From the NCBI GenBank assembly GCA_963682175.1, contig OY821789.1, forward strand, positions 5,890,001 to 5,954,000: a stretch of DNA of 64,000 bases. The letters are read 5' to 3'. Positions 23,341 through 36,253 of the stretch are shown here, in pieces. Numbering within the stretch: position 1 is the stretch's first letter; every line of letters starts with the position of its first letter. The stretch is from Triglochin maritima (taxonomy: Eukaryota; Streptophyta; Magnoliopsida; Alismatales; Juncaginaceae). Below the pieces are notes generated by a model, which was given only the letters and a program-made list of their open reading frames with translations, did no database searches and had not been told where the DNA came from. Position numbers and translations under genes: made by a program.

Positions 23341-24026
23341 GTGTATAAGGCTCTATAACGTTTTCTAAGAAATGGTCACTTAGTTGTTATGTTATGCTCC
23401 CTTGAGGGTGAGTAGTAATGGGGTCTGAATCCGCTGTTGAGTTTATATTTCCGTCCGTCCCCCCCACAATTTCAGTCCCCCACAATTTCAGAAATTGATG
23501 TGGAGGTGGATCTAAAGAATTCTTAGCTCGAAATAAATAATACACACTTTAAAACCTCAATGAAAAGAAATTGTACATTTTATTTGGATGTGTGTCAACT
23601 ATCATGGTAGCTTTCTATGTAGCATTATATGCCATGTCATTTGATCTTATTTTAGTCGATTATCTGTAAATAGATATGTTAAAGGTTATCAACTTTGAGG
23701 TGGTTTCTGTTGATTATAGTAACGACCCAAACCAAAAATCAATGGGCAAAGATCTCAACTCGAAGCAAAAACTTAACTGGTTTTCATCTGAATTATTGAA
23801 TCATGAAGAAACACCACAGGAAGTTTATATAATTCATTGCTAATGAGAATTGTGCACATCTCCATGTACTTCCTGGGCACCACAACAAACACAAATAACA
23901 GATTAACCAACTGAAACAAACTTTAAAAAAAAACACACAAGAGCCCCCATACATAACACTACCAAAACCTGTCCATGTATACACGATCTTCTTGGGCACA
24001 TACAAAAGTGGAAAATCTTTCAACCT
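23341..24026. other. Intergenic DNA and 3' flank of the gibberellin 2-oxidase gene
   Basis: AT-rich. The part nearest 24026 is probably the 3' UTR of the minus-strand oxidase gene. No gene or recognisable repeat is seen. Confidence 0.45.
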
Positions 24027-25841
<1,815 letters not shown>

Positions 25842-25978
25842 GTTTCAAACTTGAAAACTTCAACTCTCTTTTTTGACACAAGATTACAAGAAGTGTTGTT
25901 GTAGCTCTCTGTATCTATTGTTTCTGTCTAGATTTCTCTCGTTTGTTTTAGGCCATGCAGACCTCAAACACTGAGGGG

Positions 25979-25990
25979 TACTTATACTAA
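25979..25990 (-). promoter_or_regulatory. Possible TATA box of the GA 2-oxidase gene
   Basis: On the minus strand AGTATAAGTACC lies ~140 bp upstream of the ATG at 25841, a suitable distance for a TATA box with a leader of ~110 bases. Confidence 0.35.
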
Positions 25991-27542
25991 ATGGCGGTGG
26001 AAATGTCTTTCTTTTCTGAAGTGAATTTATATGTTTAATATTATATATGTATATACTCACGGGATATATAAGAGCAATATATTATTGTAGCTATGCTTCA
26101 GATATCGTTGCTTCTCAAACATAATTGTTGTATTTTTGCACATGTTCTATCTCTCTGGTTATTTGAGTCAGAACTTATTCAGCACGTATATATCTTGCAG
26201 TTAATGAATGTAATATATTATATGTTCGTCGTCACTTTTGATGCATCTGTTTCCCCGAAGATCACTTAGTGCTTATCCACTAAGACTTAAAGATCTTTCA
26301 CCTCGAGATTCCAAAGTATGTTACACCTCAACGTGCATGTTTGGAAGATCTCCCATGATTTTTTGAGGAAGAAGATTTCCTGTTTTCGCTCCCTACGTGT
26401 GTATGCGCTTTATTGGTGGTCCTTTTGAAAGATGGGAAGTCAAAAGTATAGGAACACACTAAGTTTAGACTATTAGATTAGATGACAAAGAGTTTCATGA
26501 CTTCATACGCCACTTGCTTCTTTCTCTCGTCGCCCATAATTGTTGTGCTTCAATTTTACTTGCCCAAGTCCCCAAAGTATATGCTTGCCTTTTGTCGCAA
26601 GAACACATATTATTGGCTCATAACCACAATTTTCTTCATCAATAGAAACTTAGGAGGAAACAATAATGCTGCTTTGTTCTTGGCTCCTTGTCCTCTACAT
26701 ATTCCCTTTCTTAGTAAAATCTACACCATGGAACCAAGCAAACATATCATATTAATTTTACATCTACCATTGCCATGTCCTGTCTTATAGATACCAAAAT
26801 CGTATCTAAATTTAATTTCTTTCAATATTTCTAGGTACCATTTCTTCTGATATATGCATTACACTCCTAATAATTGTTTTTGTTTTAAGTGTCCTGTGTT
26901 GCCAGTGTTGGTGCGAGATTTCAAACATGTAAGTTAATATGGCAATGTAAAGGATATCAAATGCATGTTTTTTTATAGTCAGTGGGGTATGTTATTAACT
27001 TTATTAATGGTGGTGGTTATTTTCCATGAGAAATTGTGAGAGCCTCTTCTTTTATTTGTTACTCAACAAACTCATCTCAGTGGTGTGAGTTCGACATCGT
27101 GACATGTCATGGGCCGCAGAAAGAATGTTTCAGGCCCACGAAGTAAAAAAAAAAAGCGCAACTTTACGAAGTCAAAAGGGTTATATGGTTGTGACTTGTG
27201 AGGACTGAGGTGGCAACACCTCCTACGCTCCTCATGTCCACTCCATTCATCGAAACCAGAGACATGCAGGGAACAAACAGATATCACTTTCCCGTTCCTT
27301 CCTTATGCTTTCGGCCACTCAAAAGAAACATTGGAGTTCATAAATCATTAACAAAGTTAGATTCGTCATAACTTTCGAAGCCCCATGCACGGTCTGATTC
27401 TTTGCATTCTAATTAAATTTACGTTGATGATGAGGTTTTGGATTACAATAATTACGTGGTGATTAATATAAGTAGATTTGCACTGCCACATGCAGCTTTT
27501 GAAGCCATGATTCATGTCACGAATCAAAATGCATGTCAGTTT
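25991..27542. other. Upstream region of the GA 2-oxidase gene and intergenic DNA
   Basis: AT-rich sequence with no credible ORF. I recognise no complete mobile element here. Confidence 0.4.
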
Positions 27543-27547
27543 GGATG

Positions 27548-28265
27548 TGTTGTAGATTACCTTTGAATATGTAAATTAAAGTATCTGCGGAAGAAAACAG
27601 ACATTCGGTCGACCGGTAGGAGTTCGGTCGACCGGTAGTGTGTTTTTTGATTGTCCAGTAAAAGTGTCTGAAAGTTTCCAGTCGACCGATGAGACATATT
27701 CGATCAACCAAACGCATATTTGGAGCTTTGCAGAAGTGTCTGGAAGTTTTTGGTCGACCGACACTTAAGTTCCGGTCGACCGAGTATGCATTTGGTCGTC
27801 CGGTGGAGCTCTGGATTGCGCTACAGTTTTAAGTGCAGTCGACCGTTACAGTTTTGTACCACGTTATGCACTTTTCTCCACGCGATTTTGGTGCAATTAA
27901 TATTTGTTTAGGCCTACTATATAAATGTAATTTCGTCCCCCTTTTGTAATAGAACAATTACTATTGTCTACTTTGCATTCTTGAGAGAAAAGAAAGAGAG
28001 CATCCTTGTGGATTCGGTAGGAGTAAATTTAACCGGGTATTCTCGCCGGTTGGTCGTGTGTTCTGTAAGCTTTTCTTGTAATACGTTTTCTCTATAGCAG
28101 ATTGATGTTATGTCGTCTGTGGTTTTTTCCGTATTTGGTTTTCACGTTACATCTCGTGTTTTGCGTGGTATATTGTTATGGATTTGCAATTGTGTTTTTC
28201 TTTCTCCATTGGATTTGCTATTTTTCGTTCCGCTGCGTATTTGTGATTGATTTTATTCCTTAACA
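27548..28265 (+). mobile_element. Solo LTR C (718 bp), Copia-like, exact 5-bp TSD
   Basis: It begins TGTTGTAG and ends CCTTAACA, flanked by GGATG at 27543-27547 and 28266-28270. U3 carries CGGTCGACCG palindromes (about 27605-27850), then CTATATAAATG near 27918. The transcribed part contains GTGGTTTTTTCCG and ACGTTACATCTCGTG, like the conserved 3' part of many plant Copia LTRs. It is the same family as the solo LTR at 48600. No internal region is adjacent, so the element recombined to a solo LTR. Confidence 0.9.
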
Positions 28266-28270
28266 GGATG

Positions 28271-31000
28271 TGGGTTTGTCCACCGACTTCAGGTGTGGCT
28301 CAATAAGTTTACGTGTGCATTGTTGTGAAATATTCTTGTTGCGCCCCGACATTCCCACGGACTACCGACCATGTTGATGGTCCGTGGATTTGGATGATCA
28401 TTGTGTTTTTCTTGAAGATAATTGTTAATTAGTAGCTCCTTCTCTCTCCCCATGTCAGATGCTCCTTTTTTATATTATTTATCGGAATGAATGCACACAC
28501 ATAGCTTAAACCCTGCCCAGATAAGAATGGAGGAAAGAAAATTCTAGTTGTTTTACAACTATTAAGATCGATTCGAATTCGCATTCTTTGCCTCCCACCA
28601 GTGGCTTAGCTGATTAAGTACCTCACGTAATCTAACGAATGAGTTTCAAAATAAGGTCAACAATGTCTCAGTTCCTCTTAACCTGACGAATGAGTACGTC
28701 CCAAAATTAGGTCAAGGGTAATAAAGGAGGTAGAACCCGGGAGCCCCCAGGAGTTTAGCATAGCCGGTGCCCAAAGAGAGATGATCCAATGAGTTCTCTG
28801 GTCATAAAAAAATAAAAAATCACATCCTTTGCTGAAGTAATTCTACTATGATTGATTGAATTATCTTAACTTATTTATACAAAACAACAATAAAGACTTA
28901 AGAATTGATACGAACGTGAGATGAGTCCACGTATGTAACTTTAATTTTAAAACCAGTGGAGAACCAGTTGTAGCTGTAACGTGGCGACGGCAGCTGTTGT
29001 GGGATATAAATGTCAAACAAAAGGGCCCGACTGGAGACATATAATGAGAGAATCATTGGTAAGGGACCAGACTCACTAGACAAATGGACGGTAATGCGCG
29101 GTCTGCAGTTACACCACTTTATGACACCTAGCACGAAATTTCTACTCTAATTAATTCCACTGTGTTTGTGGTCTCTGAAAGTTGGTGCGCTCTAACTTTC
29201 CGCGTGTGCACAATCCAGTCCAAAACTGAATTTGGACACGAAAGTGGACCGATCCGGTCTCTTATTCGTGGAAATCTGGTCCGGGCAAAATCTGGAATAT
29301 TTGAGTCTGAACTGGTAACCTGGTTTTTTTATAAAAATAAATAAATTTCACGGGTGAGACTTAAGTTTCTAAGCTCATAATAAGCCTAGAATGTGGAACC
29401 TAGGCCGGAATAAACCCGGAACTATTGAATTTGGATATGTTTCATAGGCCAAACATGTCCGTACTAGTCATTTTAATTGCAAATGCTGAAAACATGAAAC
29501 ATGTAAAAAAAGGACCGGACCTAAATAATTAGGTCTGGACCGGAATTATTCAGGTTTAGTCTTCGATCCACAAAAAACACAAATTCGGTCTACCGGTTCC
29601 AGTTCGTGCGGTCTGGTTTTCGACCCGTGCACAACCCAGAACACAACTATATACGCACAAGGTTTTATTTAAGTGTTCATAAATCATTTATTAGATAATT
29701 AAGGAGACGAATATTGCACAACATGATGCAATAATACTTTAAACATGGTCTATATTCTATAACAAGGGAAAGTTGGGCTGGGTTGTAATGACGTGCGTCA
29801 ATTAACTGGTATGTGGTAGTCAAGGTGGGTACTGTGTACAATGTACTCAATAGGCGACTAAATTCGACATTACACATAACCTCTCGAGTTTGTAAAAACT
29901 ACGATTATTAGATGTAAGATATGAATACGTCTCCCACCTTCATATAGGTGCGAAGGTTGAGATAGCTGTAAAGGCGGTCACAACTAAAGGTTACAAATTC
30001 AATTTCAATATACCTTGGATTTTTCTCTCTCATCTTTTTCCATAGCTGATCAAAGAAAAACATAAGGAATGTACTTTAAAAGACCTAATTGATTACCAAG
30101 AACTGCAACACACTCTACGAAAGGGTTGGGAATTTGGGATTGGAAGTCTTGTGGATCCGTGAATCCACTTCCCTTTCTTGGCTGTCCAACCCAACCCCAA
30201 ATCTACAGCAATAGAGGCCCAACTCATTGACATGGGCTGGCCCGTTTTTTTTTAAACAATCCTTGCATCAGTAAAATCTACTTACTTAGGACTCGCAACA
30301 CTTTTTTATTAAATAAATACGTGAGAATCGTTACATCCAATCATAATAAGATCCCATGATCCCATCACAAAGTCGTAGCTAAAATGGAACATTAAATCGT
30401 AAAAACAAAACAAAAGGAGATATATAGTTAAGCTTGCTGGTACCAACTTGTGAAGTTAGGGAATCCACATCTGCACCACTACATGGTCGTGTGTAGGAAT
30501 TAATGCATGTTGGTAATTTTCTTTTCCACTGATTGATGATCACTCTTGTCTTGATGTTTGTTTACAAATGAACTCAGTTCTGCTGTCAATAGTTGTGACA
30601 TTTCAACCTCTTTGTTTTTTCTTGAATTCAAATTGCATTTTGTTTGAACCTCTTTCATTCCCACTCTCACCTGTGCATTTTACAAGTTCAATTTCTTCAG
30701 CCTTCAGGCAATCAGGGGTGTCGTTTTATTTATTTTGCATGATGAGACAATGTTTGTTGAAGGATTCTTAAACTTGATTACAATCAATTTCCAGATTGGG
30801 CAGTTCAGAAAGGAAATGATTCCCTGTTACAATTGGTTCCTGAAAATTGATTGCAATCATTTTCCAGAGTGAAAATCGTATTATTGGTCCAGTTTTAATT
30901 AACCATTCCATCAAACAGTGAATCCTTCCAATCTAAACTTCCATTTAATTTCAGTGTTGGAGTCTGAAAATACCATGAAAACATCTGAGATCAAGCTGAA
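28271..31000. other. Gene-poor intergenic DNA
   Basis: No credible protein-coding or RNA gene. A degenerate MITE-like region (29199-29637) is listed separately. The last part, near 31000-31190, is probably the 3' UTR of the minus-strand AG-peptide gene. Confidence 0.4.
29199..29637. mobile_element. Degenerate hAT-type MITE-like region
   Basis: The left edge has GTGTGCACAATCCAGTCC and the right edge the loosely inverted GGTCTGGTTTTCGACCCGTG followed by CACAACCC. The interior has GGTCCGG-type blocks as in the MITEs at 9072, 48933 and 61241. Ends are eroded and no target duplication is clear. Confidence 0.35.
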
Positions 31001-31191
31001 AAACTGATATATCAGATAAAAATCTCCATGACAAAAGAATCAAACATAACCAAACATAAATAAACATATAACTCCGATTTATAAAATAATAATAACACAA
31101 ACACCTGAAACACACAACTCCATCCTCCCAAACAAAACAAAATCACGACAGACCAATAAAATCAAACAGGGCTGTGGAAGGCACAACCCAC

Positions 31192-31389
31192 TCAACCGCG
31201 GAGGCCCACCAAAGCCACAAGAGGTGCAACCACAAGAGCGAAAGCGCCGGGAAGGGACAGAGCGATGGCAGCGCTCTGCATCATGGGGATCTCCATGGAC
31301 GGAGAGGGCGCCATGCTCGAGTCCTGCGCGACGGCGGAGGTGGCGAAGGAGACGAGGAGGATGAAGAAGAAGAGCTTTGTGGAGGCCAT
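31192..31389 (-). CDS. Arabinogalactan-peptide-like GPI-anchored protein
   Basis: A single-exon 65-residue protein. It starts with a signal peptide (MASTKLFFFILLVSFATSAVA), leaving a mature piece with a short Ala/Pro/Ser stretch (SSMAPSPSME) and a hydrophobic C-terminus (LSLPGAFALVVAPLVALVGL) of the kind replaced by a GPI anchor. This arrangement is that of plant AG-peptides, small cell-surface proteoglycans glycosylated on hydroxyproline. Only one or two prolines fit the glycosylation motif, so it is a minimal member; another small GPI-anchored peptide is possible. A TATA box lies ~100 bp upstream, and a C/T-rich leader precedes the ATG. Confidence 0.7.
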   Translation of the reverse strand: MASTKLFFFILLVSFATSAVAQDSSMAPSPSMEIPMMQSAAIALSLPGAFALVVAPLVALVGLRG

Positions 31390-31489
31390 TGGTGGGATTG
31401 GAGTTGGAGAAGAAGAAGAAAGAAAATTAGAAGAGGTGGTGGTGGTTGATGTGATGGGAATGGAGGTGTTGTTGTTGGTTTGGTATCAC

Positions 31490-31497
31490 TATTTATA
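31490..31497 (-). promoter_or_regulatory. TATA box of the AG-peptide gene
   Basis: TATAAATA on the minus strand, ~100 bp upstream of the ATG at 31389. This is a consensus plant TATA box at a normal distance. Confidence 0.6.
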
Positions 31498-31499
31498 GG

Positions 31500-33315
31500 G
31501 GTTTGGACTTTGGAGGGATCTCGGAGAAGTAGCCGTTGGCAATGGGTCTTTTGCATCTGTATCCTTGGGGAATTGTGTTTTGCAATTAAAGATATTCTTT
31601 TGCTTTTCTTGAAGGAGCAAAAAAAAGGTCACTATGTAGCTTTTGTTTGTGTACACCACGGAAACTATTATGTTAAGTTTACGTTGACCTACTGAAACTT
31701 TGTGAATTTAGATTTTGTTACAGCTGAATTATTATGTCATGGACCTACAATTCAAATATCAATCATAGTACAAAATCATATTGGGATCGAGAAAATATGA
31801 CACTTGAATGGATTCATTACTACTTAAATCCACTTCATCGAAACCTGATATTTAATCAAATTAGAGTTTAACATAGTAGAAGTGATTAAAATAAAGAAAT
31901 AAAATGTTGTGAAACTTGTAAAAAATATATATATATATAAATATTTCGTGATTTATAAAGTTTTCATTGAAATTTTTAATTGTTAAATAAGAGGTTTATG
32001 CCTTTAGATAAATAATAAACATACAGAGAGACGATTTCTTGAATTTGTTTCAGCTAACCTTTGTCCATAAAACATCATCTTTGGAAGGTAGAAAGGGCAA
32101 AAAACGTAAATGCACAATAAGTTTCAAAGTTCAAACACCAAAACGTTCTGGAAACACCTGCTTTGACCAGCACCCATTGAGCACTACGTGTCGGGCTTTC
32201 TATGGCTAGATTTCAAATGAGAAGTCTTATGTCCTTGTCTTTACTGGGTCGTTACAGGCTTACAGCGATGGTTCAACAATTTTGTGGAAAAATGATGGCA
32301 ATCCACAGCTCAAATGTTTTTGATTGCAAGGAAAGATTACCCAGAAAGAGTTACGCAAACACAGGAGAGGAGAGACGTCGCTTTTGCTTCCTTTAGGCTT
32401 TAGCAGTCATGGTGGAGTTTCTTCCACTGTGTTGGGTTGGTGAGAACTGATGGTTAGGTTAAGAGAAACTAATTACTTTTTAGTAGTTTATTGTTTTGTT
32501 TGCATTTGCTGTTGTCAGTGCTAACTTGCCAATGATTGCGGTTTTTATCTTTGTGTGGTGATTTAAGAGAGCCTACAATTCCACCAACTCTAGAGAAGCG
32601 TTCATATTAATTGGAATGGAAATCTACCAACTTAAGACTTTGTGATGTGATTGGTTATGTACTTTGATGATTCTATGGTTAGTTTTATATTGGACGACCA
32701 AGAATTTCCAGACTTCAGGACAAATGACTTTCATTCTAAACTGGAAGAGATCTAACACTACTTTCATTGAGCGTATTTTTACGCTACGTCATCGCTAAGG
32801 CTCAAACGAGTGACCTCATGGTGCACAACACTCCCTTCACCAGTGAACTACGCCCAGAGGAGCGGTTGTATGGTACGATGGAGAAGAAAAATTGGAAGAA
32901 TGAGTATTACTCTTTCTTGTTACCTTTTGATGAATTAAAAATCAAATTATTTTGCGTTTTTTGCTTGAATATCGTTCCAAAACAGTTAATTCAACTTTAT
33001 ATTATTACTGCATCATTATTTGTCATAATGCTATTATTTTTAATCACTAATTACATTAATGTCATTTTGACGAGTCTTACTAATTCACACTGATGGCATC
33101 TCATTTTCCATTTTTGGGGTAAATTGCAACCAACCCCCCGAACTATTAGTCTTTTGAAAACCAACGTAAATTCATCAAAATTAACTCATAATGTCACTAT
33201 CCAATACATCCATTCCACTAACCATTTATCTATCAACCACCGTAACACACAAGCAAATTAGAGAAAACAAAGAAAGAAAGAAAGAAAGAGAGAAGCTTAC
33301 ACAGAGCTTGAATAA
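31500..33315. other. Intergenic DNA
   Basis: AT-rich with an (AT)n stretch near 31927-31940. Near 33115-33200 is a fragment (GGGGTAAATTGCAACCAACC, then CCCCGAACTAT) like the edge of a common plant MITE family; no matching end was found. No gene is supported. Confidence 0.4.
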
Positions 33316-33895
33316 CACAAAGTGCCCTAAATCAATTGTTAAGTGCAACATCCTCATTGCGATCCACGAAAAGAAAGTTCTCATGCTTAATATCCGTATG
33401 CATGACCCCAAGTGAATGACATGCCTCAACAACCTAACAATAACCTAGCAAGCTCAGCGATCGCCTTCTCCGAATAATACCCTCTCTGAATAATTTTATC
33501 AAACAACTCCCCGCCATTATACAACGCCACCATGACGTACATGACGATGTTATCCTCGTATGCGTCGACTATCGAAATGATGTTTGGGTGCCCTACGAGG
33601 TGGTGCATGATCCGAATCTTACGACAGACATCCTTGTCAGTTAGGAGCTTCCGCTTGGTGATGGATTTGCAAGCGAATTTGGAGTCGTGGTGGATTCTAC
33701 GGCAAGGTAGGTGGTGTTGAGCTAGACCTGGCCGAGCTTGACGTTGAGGGTGAAGAGATCTTTCAACTTGATAGCGGAGAGCTGGAGGCAGATGTTGGTG
33801 TGGAGGTCAGTGGGGACGATGCTGGAGAAGCAGGGATTGGGATGGGAGGAATAAGGAGGTTGGGGTTAGGGAGGGTCGTCAGAGGGACGGGACAT
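33316..33895 (-). pseudogene. Calcium-dependent protein kinase (CDPK) pseudogene, 5' part of kinase domain
   Basis: Read on the minus strand, a Ser/Pro-rich start (ATG at 33895) is followed by [11 protein letters not shown] (glycine-loop region), [30 protein letters not shown] and [14 protein letters not shown], then [16 protein letters not shown] in place of the catalytic-loop HRDLKPENFLF. These are CDPK-type kinase subdomains I to VI. The frame is broken several times (stop after KLGQV, shift before the KRKLL part, shift after ELARLLLG). The catalytic-loop motif is altered. Similarity stops near 33316, so activation loop, autoinhibitory region and EF hands are absent. It is non-functional. 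Confidence 0.8.
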
Positions 33896-34058
33896 CCACG
33901 AGAGTGTAGGATTTCATGTTTAATTATACATATATATTTTTTGAATTTTTCATGTATAATAATGATCAATTTTCAATTTTCTAGAATCTATTGCATGCAT
34001 CGGTTTGTTTTAACAAACCAGTTTCAAAAACTCTATTAAAACAAACATAAAGGAGCTC

Positions 34059-35735
34059 TGAAATTCATACCTAGAAGTTCTCTAAAACTTCTCGAAGATT
34101 CGGAGACCGTTGGGATGCTCCTCGCTGCGCCGGATGCCTCCGAGTATTCACCAAACTCTAAACAAGATCGGAGAGATGGAAGCTAGTCTCTCAATCTCCG
34201 ATTGGGTTTAGAATCCAACTACTAACCCCTCTTTAATTCCCTTGAGAAGATGATCTCTTAAGAACTAAACTAAACTTAAGAATTTGTGGAAATTTCGTGG
34301 AGAATTAAGGAGAGAGATTTTGCATGAAAAACAATATTGATTAAGATGTAGGAAGGCAATGAGATAACCTCTATTTATAGGTTCTCTCCAAATTACCTAT
34401 TCATGTGCAACCTCTTGCCCATGATTTCATGCAAAATTCCATCTAACCATCCATTATTTGCTAACATATAATCTCAGCCACGAATTAAATCAATTATGGA
34501 CCAATTCCATGCATGATCTAATTAATTCTTAAATTAATTCTGCATAAAACCGTCTGGACCGGTCGACCGTTTCAAGGTGTGGTCGACCGCTCGAACCAAT
34601 GTTTCGGTCGACCGTTCCACATTCGGTCGACCGTTCGTAACAGGAACTATTCCATCGCAATGTTCGGTCGACCGACCGATCACTTTCGGTCGACCGTTCG
34701 AACAGATGAAAAATTCCCTGTTATCGGTCGAGACTCGTCCGGTCGACTGTGCCCTACCGGTCGACCGTTTACTGCTATCTGGTCGACCGTTTGAGCACTG
34801 TTTTGCAGACTTGTCAAATTTCGGTTTAACCCCTACAAAATTTGACATTTCGGGATTAGTAGTAAATTCACAACTTATGTAACATATTATCCTATGTAAT
34901 GATCAATCATTACACCCCATAATATTTACATCACATATGAATTTAATTTAGATTCTAATTATGTTATTAATCACAACATAACTTTGATTTTGCTTTGTTC
35001 ACCCCATGTGTCATATTTTCTACATGAAACCCGACACATCTTATGAACTCAAAATCCCCATTCCTTGTTTCCCAGTTTTGTGGTGTGACCTATGGGAGGA
35101 TCTAAACTAAGTTGGCAGTGATATTAAGAGCTTAATATCACAAGCTATAAGCGGTATCTAGCTACACATTATAGCTCCCAATTAGTTAGATGTCTTAATT
35201 CCACTCGAACCAAAACCTGATCCATTTAGTGATGGCGTGCACCACTTGTGTCCGTCCCTTGCCTCATGATATTAAGAATACACACAAAGTAGCATTGTGT
35301 CATCTTTGTCTTAGTATTCATTTCTTGATCTCTGTAAGCTAGTTATAAATATGTGACTTAACTCAAATCACATTGTGCACATTATAACTTTGCTTTATCA
35401 AGGGGCCCACTAATATCATCACTCAATTAAGAGGGGGCAATGATAGTCTTTTGACTAACTATCTTCTCCAACAAAAGTTGTACTTAACCAACTAATGCCT
35501 TTACACTACACTCATCGATAGCTCAAGACACTAGTCTAATTAAGAACTCCTTAAGCGATCGGATATAAGTCTCATATCAAAGGACCAAAGACACAGTAAA
35601 ATATTAATGACACAGAAACACATTTCTATAATATTTTACTTATTAGGTCTATTCAGTATACAAAAGTAATATTTTCCTCTTTTGCATACCCGTGTTGTCA
35701 CTCACTTGTAGAGCTACAATGATCTATGACCAACA
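34059..35735 (-). mobile_element. Large LTR-like repeat D (~1.68 kb), minus orientation
   Basis: On the minus strand it starts TGTTGGTCATAGATC (35735) and could end GGTATGAATTTCA (34059), with a TATA box (CTATAAATAGAGG, near 34372) between a long U3 and a shorter R/U5. U3 carries about eight CGGTCGACCG palindromes at 34558-34795. The structure is that of an LTR, but the flanks AGCTC and CGACA do not match. The borders are therefore uncertain, or the copy is the product of a deletion or recombination between elements. No gag/pol is seen. Confidence 0.55.
34558..34795. repeat. Palindrome array (CGGTCGACCG) in U3 of LTR D
   Basis: About eight exact or near-exact copies occur within 240 bp, many as TTCGGTCGACCGTTC. 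They lie ~190 bp upstream (minus strand) of the TATA box, the same relative position as in LTRs A, B, C and E. Confidence 0.85.
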
Positions 35736-35860
35736 CGACAATCTTAACTCAGTGTTGCCCATCAGTATCTACCAAGGATGGATGGACGTTGACGGTGTGT
35801 GATTGTCCATTTGTGATTTTCATGGATGAAGACAAGACAATTTTGTGGTTAAGTTGATTT

Positions 35861-36253
35861 TCAACGGATCTCCCAGGGATGGATGGACGTTGGTGGTGTG
35901 TTTAAGTTGATTTCCCCTTCGCCTACGACTGAAGTTTCTCGAAGAAAATTCTCAAAACCTAAGCACGAGCGGAGGAGTAGATCTTGACTTTGGAAGGGTG
36001 GTGGATCTTTGATGTGGAGGGTGGAGATTGAGCCATAGTGGTCGGTGAGGCGGCGGAGGTGGGGCCAGAAGTTGGATATGGGGTTGCAGAGCAATTGGAG
36101 GTTGCTGATTATGCCAACGAAGGGTGGACCCCGTGGGAGACGGCAACAGGTTTTTATTCTACTGATGATTGTGAGGAGTTTGCTGGGGACGACGATGAGA
36201 ATGGTGGTTAGTAGTATGGTCAAAAGTTGGAACAAAGTGTTGCAATATACCAA
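35861..36253 (-). pseudogene. Cytochrome P450 N-terminal fragment
   Basis: A minus-strand ORF starts with a hydrophobic anchor (LLTILLTTILIVV), then a proline hinge LPRGPPFVGIISNLQLL and FWPHLRRLTDHYGSISTLHI. These are the anchor, PPGPP hinge and first helix/strand of plant microsomal P450s. After ~100 residues similarity fades and the frame ends at 35861; the oxygen-binding helix, ExxR and heme-cysteine motifs are absent. It is an orphan fragment of a ~500-residue protein. The P450 family cannot be fixed. Confidence 0.65.
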
